A DNA stretch of 64,000 nt from Smittia aterrima. Lineage: Eukaryota > Arthropoda > Insecta > Diptera > Chironomidae. Below are positions 32,967 to 44,234 of this stretch, in pieces. The first letter of the stretch is position 1; every line of letters begins with the position of its first letter. Both the position numbers and the translations under genes were made by a program. Where the stretch lies: contig CP093829.1 in the NCBI GenBank assembly GCA_033063855.1, positions 16,275,537 to 16,339,536 of the forward strand, in the 5' to 3' direction. The notes under the pieces are model-generated. The model was not told the origin of the DNA and ran no database searches. It worked only from the letters and a program-made list of their open reading frames with translations.

Positions 32967-34896
32967 ATGTGGAACGCATCAGGAGCAAGCTTACCCACTG
33001 TTCTTATTGTAGAGAATGGAAAGGGAAACGTTTTTATAGTGGAAAATAATAAAACAAAGAAAGTAGAATCATCTCCACGCAGAAAATCAATTCGAGCTGA
33101 ATCTCGAGCTCAATCGACTATTAGGCAGTATGTAAATATTACTTTTACGCTTTTAATTTGCATTACCATCTTTATTAATTTGTAGACAAGAATATAAACA
33201 CGAAGATGAACTTTCAATTGTTGAATATTTGGACTATGAAGCTTTGGATGAGAACGAAGAATATGAAGAAGTTCATGTGCCGTTTGTCGACATTAATTTC
33301 CAAATTGATGAGGTTTCGTGCACTGTTGAGAATGAGGCAAATACCGATCATGAAGAAGAACATGAATCGAGTACTGCTGAGCCAACTTTTGATGGACGCT
33401 GGTCTTCAGATGAAGGAGGCGAGAACAACGGCCGAGACTCGGATTACTTAATTCCTGCAAAGTCTTTGTCTACTAATAAAAAGAACCGCCAATCACAAGC
33501 TGCTGAATCAAGGAAACATTTCTGGAGTCACAAGTCGACTTCCCTCCAAGGGAAAATCGGCTGCAAATACTGTGAAACAGTATTCAGATCTAGAGATCAA
33601 CTAACAGCGCACGAATGCAAATATCTTCAATGTGGTCCAAAGAACTTCATTTGTCGAATCTGCAACAAAGAACTCAGCCGAAAAACATTTAGCAATCATT
33701 TGCATGAGACACTCGATTGTCACTTTTGTGGAAAACAGTTTGTAAATCCGCGAAATATGAAAGCTCATCTTAAAATGCAGCACAACTTTAATGAAAAGTT
33801 GTTACCAACGAAACGAGAATCAAAGACTGAAGAACCCACAGATGTTGAGGTTCAAGAAGAAAAAATTCGGAAACCGAGGAAGAAAGAAAAACTTGAATGC
33901 GGTAAAAAAAATTAATTTTGAAGAGTGTTTTGAAATAAATTTTGACTTATTTTAGATCTGTGTGGAAAATACTTGGCATCTCATCGATCGATGAGCTTCC
34001 ATATGAGTCTTCACACAGGTGAAACGAGCTATATATGCGAAACTTGTGGAGAAAAATTCTATACTCCTAACGGCATAAAGAACCATTCGTGCGAGAAGAA
34101 GCGACGACGGCCAGAGACTGATTTCAGAACTTATGATCATCGCTATTGTCGCTTCTGTGATACTTACTTCTCTAGTTTCGATGAGAATAAAGCTCACGAA
34201 TGTGCCTATCAAAATCCTGAAGACCCAAAATCAGTGTTTTGTCGTTGCTGCGGTAAGACATTGGCAAAATGGACTTTCAATCGGCATATGGAGATTCACA
34301 GCGGAGTTGATTGGATTTGTAATGTTTGCGATAGGAAAGTTGCGACCGAGCGAGCTTTGAAAGGTAAGTTTGATTAATCTCTTGTCTCAAAGTCTAATAT
34401 GAAATCTATTGCAGTTCACATGACAACGCATTCTGGAAACAAACCTTACAAGTGCAGTCTATGTACCGATAGCTTCATCAGCAAAGTCGTTTTAGGTCGC
34501 CACATGCGATTTCATGGAGAGTCAGCGAAAGTTTTCCGTTGCGAGTTTTGTTGTAAAGAACTCTCAACCGAGACTAGCCTTAAGAGTCACGTTCAACGCC
34601 TTCACAACTCAACCGTGCCATGCGAACTTTGCAAAAAAGAATTCGCAACACGAGAACATCTCAAGGAGCATCTGAGAACAGACCATAAACCATCAATCTG
34701 TACAGTTTGCAATAAAACATTTACTCTTCCGCGTTACTTGAAAATGCATGAGAAACTTCATTACGATGACGACACTCCACGAGTTCAATGCCAAGTTTGC
34801 TCGAAATATCTTGGCGTTAAAAACATCAAGTCACATGTATATCGAAAACATCTGAATCAATTCGAGGCTTGGTGTCATGTCAACCCGACTTTGTAA
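32967..34896 (+). CDS. C2H2 zinc-finger protein ZNF3
   Basis: Four exons (32967-33127, 33186-33901, 33956-34363, 34415-34896) give 588 residues. N-terminal motif VLIVENGKGNVFIVENN; acidic linker with PTFDGRWSSDEGG; then about twelve fingers, such as CKYCETVFRSRDQLTAHEC, CHFCGKQFVNPRNMKAHLKM.QH, CETCGEKFYTPNGIKNHSC and CTVCNKTFTLPRYLKMHEKLH. It is the closest relative of ZNF1: exon 2 is 716 nt in both and long finger runs are identical. Its last exon is 482 nt, as in ZNF2. ZNF1's intron between its third and fourth exons is absent here. Presumed nuclear DNA-binding protein. It diverges from ligase D across the repeat block. Confidence 0.9.
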
Positions 34897-35873
34897 GAAA
34901 TGTGTCAACGAAACTATGTGAAACACGTTTTCATTTCAAGCAAATTTTATTCACCTTCTTAAGTTTCATGAAACATTTAGCGATTTGACCATTACTAGAA
35001 CTTCAAAGAGATTAAATTAAAGAAAGAATGAAATTAATTGTGTTTGAGTGTGATTTTATTTCAACGAAAAATTATTGGAAGCTTCAAAGCGGCTCCACGT
35101 TTACAGCTATCTACGCGTTTCATAAAAATTTAAAGAAAAAAAGTTCACAACATTGAATAAAAACCTTGGCGGCTGCTGGACAAATATTTGGGGAAGCCGG
35201 ATGTTTTGGAGTCGGATAGTAAGCAAGAGCTTTTCAAAAAGACTCTTTCCTGTTAATATCAAAATGATTCTCGTGCTTGAAACCTACGAAGGGGCAAAAC
35301 AATTTCAACATGTTCTCATTTAAATTATTTTTTTAAAGCGCTCGTGTTCGACGAATATAAGAATCCTCGATAAAAATTCATTGATTTTAAGCTAAGTTAA
35401 ATGTTTTTTTTTCATAAACTCTCTTAAGCGTTGAAATCATCAAAGCTTCCACCTCATGCGCAACTTTTTCAGAACAAATCAAATGTGATTTAAGCTTCAC
35501 ATAATCATTTTCATTTTCAATCGTTATCTATCAATTTTCTCAAATACAAAACGTTGATCTCTGTGTCCCGAACAGAAATTTTCCTAGAGATCGATTGAAT
35601 TTTATTCTTTCGAAACACACAATTCCTTTATGAGTTGTTGTTCTTGTTGTCGCTGATTTATAAAATATAAGACGTTGATATTGAATAATTCGAAAAGAGA
35701 TTTATTTTTGCTAATCTCGCGGAGATTTCTTGAGTTTTTCTTTCATAGATATTTAGTTATTTTGAAGGTAGGTCATTCTCTTGACGAGGATGTTGTGAAG
35801 GACTTTGCTTCTCTTTTTCAAGAATCACATACGATAAAGTCTCTAGCGAGAGCCGAAGACGATTTACTTGTCC
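34897..35873. other. Convergent spacer ZNF3 / reticulon
   Basis: 977 bp with the 3'UTRs of both genes. The plus-strand ORF at 35675-35959 overlaps reticulon 3' exon sequence and is not a gene. Nothing else was recognised. Confidence 0.6.
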
Positions 35874-38800
35874 TTGGCTGTTTCTTCCTTCTTGGCACCA
35901 CCAATTGGAATTGCAGCTTTAACCCTAAAACAAAAAAGAAAATAGAAGGGATCAGGTAAAAAAAAAAATCCATGTTTTCGGTCAAGTCACTTACTTGTCG
36001 GTAATTTCGACAATTTTACTTCTCACTAAGTCTAAGTATTGATCGATGTTCTGCTTGTTGGTCTCGTAAACTTTAGGGAGGGTGAACATGGCGATATAAG
36101 CTGTTGAGACAAGAAAATTTGCTATGAAATTTATGAATAGACTTCATCATGTTTGAACTTACACAAAATGATAACTGTCATGCCATTGAAGATTGCGCCA
36201 ATGTAGGTCAAGAGCCACAAGAGTAATGCGAATTTGAGTGAGTCAACGAGATCCTCGACCAAGAAGAGACGACGAAGCTCAGCAACATAAGCGTTGACAT
36301 GCGTGACTGCAACTCCAGCAACTTGTTGAATCTTCTCGGGAGAAAGGGTCAAGTCAATGTCCAAGAATTCTCTGTAATAGCAAAAAAATTTTTAAAAAAC
36401 TGCCGATGACAACAAATTCTGATGCGAATGAACTCACTTGAATGGATGTCCCTCAGAGGTTTTCTGAACTGCTGACATGATCGTTTTGTAGATTCTGAAT
36501 GAAATGGTTGCAAGGAGTGTCAAGAGTGACAAATACGCAAAGACGCTGATGAGCGAGAATAGCGACATAGCGAGAAGGACTGCAAGTCCAATGCCGAACA
36601 CGACTCCCGACTTCTTGACATCGCGCCAGTAAATCAACGATTCCACTGTGAAGAAAAAAATCAATTAGTTAAATTTGCCAAAATAATTATTTTACATTCA
36701 AAAACTTTGACACATCATCATCGCGTATAAAAAATTTGTGCAATTTCATTTAAATTCAGCGATAAACTCGTGACATGATAGACACAAAGTTGCATCCATT
36801 CAATTGCCACCTGTTCACTTTTCGCTTTATCAATCAAAGATCATCGCACCTGGACCACGCTCAGGTAAATCGTCTTGGTAGGAGTAACCATTTCCGTTCT
36901 GATATTTTCCCATCGATCGACGACCCATTTTGTCTTCAACTTTATTCAAGAAACTTTAAAGTAAAAAAATTGCTACTGCGGAGCAAAATAAAACTTTCAA
37001 ATGAGATCTGTTTCGTGGCAATGTCCAAGTCGCAAAGAAGTATCTTCTTGTTCCCTTTTCTTTCTTTTATTCCGAATCGAGTTTGATCGAGTATTCAAGT
37101 AATTGCGACCTAACTTGCTCGAGATGGAAGTATGAACTGAATGAAAAAAAAGTTACAAAAAAAATAAATGCGGAGTAAACTCTCTCGGGTTTTGAAAAGA
37201 AATATTCTCTCCAGTGAAAAGTTTACGCAGGCTTTATGTTGTAAAACGTGATCGCTAAGAAAAGGTGGTTAGCATGCATAAAGAAGGAACGTTGAAAAAA
37301 AAACGAAAGAACCAACACTTTCTTATGATACATCTGAAGAGAATATTTCAAGTGATGTTAGTGGAGTGTTTGCTTCTCCAGTATTTGGAGTGAGATCGTT
37401 AAACACCGCGAGAGAAAAATGTCGGAAGAAAACTTGAACTTGAAAAAAATCTCGCAAGTTTTAGCGATAAAAAATATTTACATAACAGCAACGTGCGGTT
37501 ATTTCGTTATTTGAGTGCTTTCGCTCATTGTTAGAAGCTCGTTTCGCTACGACAGCCATCAACTATTTGTTTGACAATTAAAATTAAATTAAACCATTTA
37601 GTGAGAACGCAATATAATGCTCTTCTTTCATTGCAAAAAAAAAACGAATTACGTAGTTGCAACTTGTGACGACTTGCTTCAAAAAACGTAAATCAATTAA
37701 TTAGCATTAAGAGTTATGGCTGTCGATTGAAGATGAGGACGAAGGAAGATCCAAAGCGATTACAGGTCTGCTAAATTAAAGCATATAAGCGATCATCGTC
37801 GCTGAAATACATAACGAAGCAGGAATTTCTTGGCGACAATCCAAATGTAACTCGCGAGATGAAAACTGTGTGAAGCAGCATTTCATTTCACTCCCGAATG
37901 GCAATTTCATCTTTTTTATGGTCGAGACGGCGAAAGAAAAGTGAAAATTGTCATAAAACTGAATTTTTGCTTATTCTAGCAAAAATATCGACATCGCAAT
38001 AATTTCTTCAATCTTATCAATTTCGTTTACTCACATTCTTCCTTCGTGAATTTTATATCTCCAAAAAGCGTTTTAAGTTCGTCGATGATTTGAGCCATTT
38101 TATGTCTTCGATTTTACTTTGGTTTTCTATTTGTGAAAAACTGTGTAACTTTTCTTGTTAAGTTGTCAATTGATGACTTCCGAAAGAAATGAACTATCTA
38201 GACACTTTGTTCGTCTTTCAATATCTCCTCCAGAGTTAATGCGTAGTTGCAGTAAACAAAATATTTAATTACGAACTTAACAAACCACACCGACACACAC
38301 GAGCGAGTATAATTTTTTTCCGTAACTCCGATTGTGACGAGAAGGAAAATGTCAGCTCGCCTTAGAATAAATGCCAGACGATGAAAGTTGCTCGTGTGAG
38401 GAAAACTGGGCCGTTGAATTTCCCAGAAACGCTCGTGGTCAAACCGAGAAAACTCACTGATCACTAAAAGGCACAGAACACGAGTCTCTGACGAGGGAAT
38501 TTTCCAATGAGAGAGCGCGAGTAGTAAGAAAATTCTTTTCTTTGCTTTGAACGACGAAAAATGTTTTATTAATAATCGAAAGGAAAGCTATGTTGGCGGC
38601 TTAATGAGCACTGAAAGAGTTCCCGAATCGTTTTGATCCGCTGAGAATTGAAGACGAAATCAAAACGATCGTGAAACTCACTCGGACAATGAAACTTTTC
38701 TCGCGAGTCGCTTGTGTGTTGGTGAAAAATGTTTTCCCGATCGATTCTCTGTCGAATTAACATCACTGATGGAAACAGATGTCGGCTTTGTTAATAGAAG

Positions 38801-41007
38801 CTTCAGTTTCGCGAGCACAAATTACCATCGTAAGAAAAATTTATTAGCGAATGATGATGAATTATTCAAAGTTGTATTTTGTCCCTAACGAGAGAACTTG
38901 CACAAATTTGAATATCCGATCGATTCCACCGCAAACACAAAACGACTTAAACTTACCTTTTGGGTGTAAACGATCTGGCTTGAACCAAGCGTCTGAAAGG
39001 ATAGCGTTTGGGAGAGAAAGAGAAGAGGCGGTCGATTAATTCAGCGATCCACGCTTTGCAATTGTAATTCGAAACCGGGGCTGCGATGAGTGTTACGCGC
39101 TGTGGGTTGAGAGTAGTTCCGTTAACAAGCCACTCGAGCAATGCTCATTTCGGCTCTATAAATAAAATTCTTTTGTGCTTGTTCTTCTTATCGTTGTACG
39201 CCGGTTTATTGATTTTCCTCGCAAACCACTTGGGCCGAAAAAAAACATAAATTGATTTCAGATTCTTCTTCACCTCTTGGCTTGATTAGACCGGAAAATA
39301 AGAAGCCAGACGAAAATACTTTTACGATCGAATTTCCGTGTCCTGGTTGAGCTTCTTCTTCATCGAAAAATACGACAGATTCACTGATAGAAGAGACACG
39401 ACGTCTTTTGCAAAATAGTTTGGCAACGCTTTGCAATTATGGATCATTCCAAAGTGTTTTTGACAACGAGATCAATAACAATAGAGAGAGCATTGCACTT
39501 TTCTAGGCGGTACCCCCGAAACATTCTATTAAAAATGCATTTCAATCGCTCCCACAAACGCTGCTTTGACATGCAATCATTGACAACATTTGCATTCAGC
39601 GTTCGTGATTCCCTTTAGGCGTCAATGGATGATAATCACGTAATTGTAGTTCGACCGACAGCGACACAAGCAACACATGACGCATCATTCAACACACTCT
39701 CAGCCCCGAGAATTGAAATTACGTCAGATTAGTTCACGAAAAAAAAAGCAGTGAGAGAGAAGTTAGAACAGAAAATGTTATTACTTGGATTGAGGATGGA
39801 GCAGAGTATTGGCGGTCGTTTACATAAGCCATTCAGCAGCTCCGCAGTGTCTTTCGTTGATGATGAAACCGATGAATCACCCATTTTGCTTTTCACTCTT
39901 CGCGATTCTCACAAAAGGAAACTTCGCTTGATTAGCGTTCAAGAAACTTGCTAATTTAAGCTTGCACTGGTGTGGAATTTATGGATTTAAGAAACGCGCT
40001 CGTAAGCGTAAAGAAAACTTTAATTTCGTGTGACGACTCGACGGAAACCTTTTGCGAAATGATTTTCCAGAATCAACGCGAATCCGGGAAAATGTGAAAG
40101 CACTTTAATCAATACTGAACGCTAAGAACGATTTTTCAGACCGAGAAACACTTTTTTGTTGTTGCCCTGCCCCGTTCTTAATGCCCTTCTCCGCCAGCTG
40201 TTTGACGCATGCGCACTACGCGACTATATCACCCTAATATGGAAAACTCCGACAGTTGCGACTGCTGAATAATGCATGATGCAGTTAAGATAAAATTTGA
40301 CTTGGCAGTGTTACATTGCTGCTGCTTCACCCCTTACAGAAGTTTACTCATGATCAAAGAAAAATGTAATATCAATGCTCATGTAGGTACTAACCCAATC
40401 CGATGCTTTTGAAAATTTTTTCAGCTTCGATTTGTGTGTCATCAGATGTCGGCTTTTTGATCGAGACAGGTGGAGCGCTCTTGGGTTTAGGAGGCTCAAC
40501 GACCGGCTTGACAGGTTCAACTACAGGTGGCTTCTCTGGAACGACGACTTTGGGGGCTTCAATGACTATCGGAGTTTCTATGACTTTTGGAGGCTCAATA
40601 AATTCAACTTCAGGTGCAGCAGGAATTGGATCCTTGAAATCAGTCAACAAATCTTCTGAGCTGATAAATTTATCCTTTTCGTTTGATCCCTTTAAGTCTG
40701 ATGCTGCGTATGGATTCAAAAATTCGTCATCAACTGGATGAAAGTCAGCTTGAGGTTGCTCCTTTGGTTCTTCAAAACTTGGAATAAGAACGGGAGTCTC
40801 CTTAACTTGTGGCTTTACATCCTCGAAATCGTCGTGGAAGTTTAAGAAGTCATCGACATCTGCTTTCGGCTTTTCAGCATCAATTTTTTCATCTCGTTCA
40901 TGACTCAGAAAATCCATCGTATTCTCTTTAAAGCTCGTGAAATCATCGATTTTCGGAGCCGATTTCTTTGGGCTGACATCATCCATGAAGAAATTTTCCT
41001 TTTCCAT
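35874..41007 (-). CDS. Rtnl1: Reticulon (Rtnl1-like), with two alternative first coding exons
   Basis: Shared exons 36645-36438, 36371-36163, 36100-35995 and 35924-35874 encode the reticulon homology domain: ESLIYWRDVKKSGVVFG, a long hydrophobic hairpin (GLAVLLAMSLFSLISVFAY), a hydrophilic loop with LTLSPEKIQQVAGV and LRRLFLVEDLVDSLKFAL, and a second hairpin (LLLWLLTYIGAIFNG). Reticulons bend and tubulate the endoplasmic reticulum. Two first exons both end in phase 1: 38098-38035 (short, starts MAQIIDELKTLFGDIKF) and 41007-40395 (long, 204 residues, acidic and proline-rich with PPKVIETPIVIEAPKVVVPE). They give isoforms of about 212 and 395 residues. A further GTAAGT donor (38953-38958) may end a non-coding exon. 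Alternative promoters are typical of insect Rtnl1. Confidence 0.92.
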
Positions 41008-41891
41008 CTTGAAAATATATTATCACACGAATTTCGCTGAAAGTCTTCTGGTTCCTAACACTTTACCACAATTTGGCCAACTGAGATATTCCTCAAAAAT
41101 ATTTCTCCTTATTCACTTGTGCGCCCTGCTAAGTTACTCAATTTATTTTCAGATAAATGTCTTCCAGTCGCAATTTCACTTTTCCACAAATGACCAAAAC
41201 TAGAAAATGTTTTTCCAGAGAGAAGTTAACCGGTTGAGAGAGAAACGAAAACTGACTGAACACTGGAAGAAGATTGAACAATTTTGAAACGTGTGGAGCA
41301 GTGGTGAGAAGTCGGAAATGTTTTTTGTGTCAACGAAACGCAAGAAGCAAACACTTTTCTTTGTCTTTGTTGATTGATGAGGAAAATATACTTTGTACGA
41401 AGAAAACTGAAAAATATATTTAAATTTTCTTGACCGGAAAATGATTTGTCATGGAATTGCGCAACATTTTTGTAACGAATTTGGTTCATTTTCAACTCAG
41501 TATTCAAATGTTTTGTTATTCGTTAACTACGTTGAGGAAAAGCGGAAAATTTTGATCTCCTCAGTTTAAGAAAATTTTGATTCCCTCAGTTTTTAAAATA
41601 TTCTTTCCAAGGTCCCCCTTGAGTTCAACGTATTTAACGAACATTCATCATTTTCAACACAGTGACGTATTAAAGCTTTTGATGAGCTGTTCTATTATCA
41701 GTGCTCTCTTAATTGTTTGGTTTAACCGCTCTTGCTAATCAAAGTAAAGCATTTTCTGTTCAATTTCATCAAAAACTACAGTATCACCTCATTCGTTCCG
41801 CAGACTTCGCGTCGAGAAGAGTGAAAACTTAATTAAAAGTGATTTATCAGTTTACTTTTCACGATTTAGTTTGATCAAATAATCTTGAACA
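41008..41891. other. Divergent spacer reticulon (long form) / malate dehydrogenase
   Basis: 884 bp that must contain both promoters and 5'UTRs. The minus-strand ORF at 41226-41507 shows no domain and is not called. No TATA box was evident. Confidence 0.5.
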
Positions 41892-43496
41892 ATGGTAAGT
41901 ACTTCGACAGTTTTATCCATTAAGACATTCTAACGAAATCGAGCGATATCATGCCAAATCATCATAAAGCCACTCAAGAGTTCCGGGAGCTTTGTTACAT
42001 AATTTTCGCTCCGATATCGTTTTGTTGTTGCAATTTTCATTCGAAAACAAAAGCAAACTGTGCAAGCGACAATTCCCGATGATTATTTCAATTTTCCGGC
42101 TTGAATAAAGTTGAGTTTATTGAATTTAAGCCTTTGTCATTGAGCTGACCTTTCTCCACACACTCATACAGACTTAGTCGGCTTAGTGCGTTACAAAATA
42201 TTAAAAATAAAATTTGTTTTTCTCGACGTCATGAAAGAGCATAAAAATAATCGTTCATCATTGATAAGAGGGATTAGGCAAGAGAGTAATATGCAAATAA
42301 TTTTGTAAGGTGTCTCACAAACACTTCAATTCTATCTAAGTAGAATATTTTATTTGATTTGTAATTTCTCACTTTTCTTTTAGTCTGAACCAATTCGCGT
42401 CGTTGTTACAGGAGCTGCTGGCCAGATCGCTTATTCTCTCCTTTATATCATCGCAAATGGAGAAGTCTTCGGAAAGGATCAGAAGCTCGTGTTGAGCCTT
42501 CTCGATATCGCTCCAATGATGGGGGTTCTTGAAGGAGTCGTCATGGAACTCGCTGATTGCGCTTTCCCATTGTTGACTGAAGTTATCCCAACTGCTGACC
42601 CAGCTGTCGCTTTCAAGGATGTCTCTGCTGCTTTCTTGGTTGGAGCTATGCCACGTCGCGAAGGCATGGAACGTAAAGATTTGTTGACTGCTAACGTCAA
42701 GATCTTTAAAGTTCAAGGAGAAGCTCTCAATACACACGCAAAGAAAGACGTCAAAGTCTTGGTCGTCGGCAATCCTGCAAACACAAATGCTCTCATCGCC
42801 TCTCATTACGCCCCATCGATTCCTCGCGAGAACTTCACTGCTATGACTCGTCTTGATCAGAACCGTGCTCGCGCACAAATCGCTCAGCGTCTTAAGACTG
42901 ACATTACAAATGTCAAGAACATCATCATCTGGGGAAACCACTCAGGTTTGTAAAACAAAATAAATTTGCTAATGGATTTAGAGATTATCATTTGATTTAT
43001 TCTCACAGCAACTCAATTCCCCGATGTTGCTAACGGAACCGCCAACGGCAAACCAGTCACAGATCTCGTTGATGCTGCTTTCTTGCAAAACGAATTCGTC
43101 GGAATCGTCCAGAAGCGTGGAGCCGCTGTCATTGCTGCTCGTAAGCTTTCGTCGGCAATGTCTGCTGCTAAGGCTGCTGCTGATCATGTTCGTGACTGGT
43201 GGCAAGGAACTCAAGCTGGAACTATTGTTTCAATGGGAGTTTTGTCCGATGGAAGCTACGGAATCCCCAAGGACCTTATCTTCTCGTTCCCCGTTGAGGT
43301 TCAAAACAAACAATGGAAGATCGTAAGTTAATGATTTCATTGAAACTCCTCATGGACTCATCCAATTTGCTATTTTCAGGTTCAAGGTTTGAAGCTCGAT
43401 GACTTCGCTCGTAGCAAATTGGATATCACCACAAAGGAACTTTTGGAAGAAAAGAGCGAAGCAATGGCTGTTTGCGAAGCTGATTCCAAATTGTAA
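41892..43496 (+). CDS. Mdh1: Cytosolic-type malate dehydrogenase ending in a peroxisomal signal
   Basis: Exon 1 is only the ATG (41892-41894, then GTAAGT); exons 42384-42945, 43009-43322 and 43380-43496 complete 331 residues. The enzyme interconverts malate and oxaloacetate with NAD(H). Seen: the N-terminal NAD-binding loop VVVTGAAGQIAYSLL, LLDIAPMM, MPRREGMERKDLL with substrate arginines, VVGNPANTNALIA, TRLDQNRARAQIA and catalytic His in WGNHS. It lacks a mitochondrial leader, so it is the cytosolic type. It ends EADSKL; a terminal SKL is the classic PTS1 signal, so part of the enzyme may enter peroxisomes. The first intron is 489 nt. Confidence 0.97.
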
Positions 43497-44234
43497 ATCA
43501 AATGTTGAACGGAGTTGAATTTCTATTTTCTTTGCTTTTATTTGCGTTTAATTATTTTTCTATGATTTTTCCTCCAAGCATTTTGTAGAAAACATTTCAC
43601 AAAAGCCTTCTCTATTAAAACGATCACTGCATTTCCACAATCGTCAAAGTTTTAAAACATTTTCACATCACGTCAATCATTCCATCTTGAAACGAACCAA
43701 CTGAAACGTGAAACCTCTATGAACTCTGTCAAAACTTATTTTGTATTGAATTGTTGAGAGAAAGAAAATATTTAATGAAATATTCCCAGAAGTTCTATTT
43801 GAAATTTTTAATTTCACACTATTCTACCTTAAAGCTAAAAGCTTGATTGTTTTGCTCGTTTGTTATTATCATTTCGTAAACTTTGTTTTTGATTTGAATT
43901 AATTTCTTAAAGAAAAAAGTCTGGAAAGAATAAAATTCTTAATGAAACTTTTAAAGTTAAATTTTCTTTTGTTATTTTGATTTTTATTTGGAACTGACGC
44001 GATATAAATCGAAGATTATGAAATTAAATGTTAAAGAAATTTAATGAGACAAATAAATATTATTCGAGTAGAAAATCAAAACCGTAACTGACTCAGAAAG
44101 ACGTTGACTTTATAAGGATTTTTTTAGGCGCCAAACGAAGAGAAGACAAAAGCTCAGCTGACCAATCATTAACAAAGCAAGTGCGTGTTTCACTTGTCTC
44201 TAGGTTTATTTTATTTTAAAGTGTTTTAGCAGTC
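43497..44234. other. Spacer Mdh1 / ZAD zinc finger
   Basis: 738 bp, strongly AT-rich, with the Mdh1 3'UTR and the promoter of the next gene. No gene or repeat was recognised. Confidence 0.6.

Noticed and set aside
42369..42941. 190-codon minus-strand ORF opposite Mdh1
   Set aside because: Antisense shadow caused by codon bias in Mdh1 exon 2; no motif or splice support.
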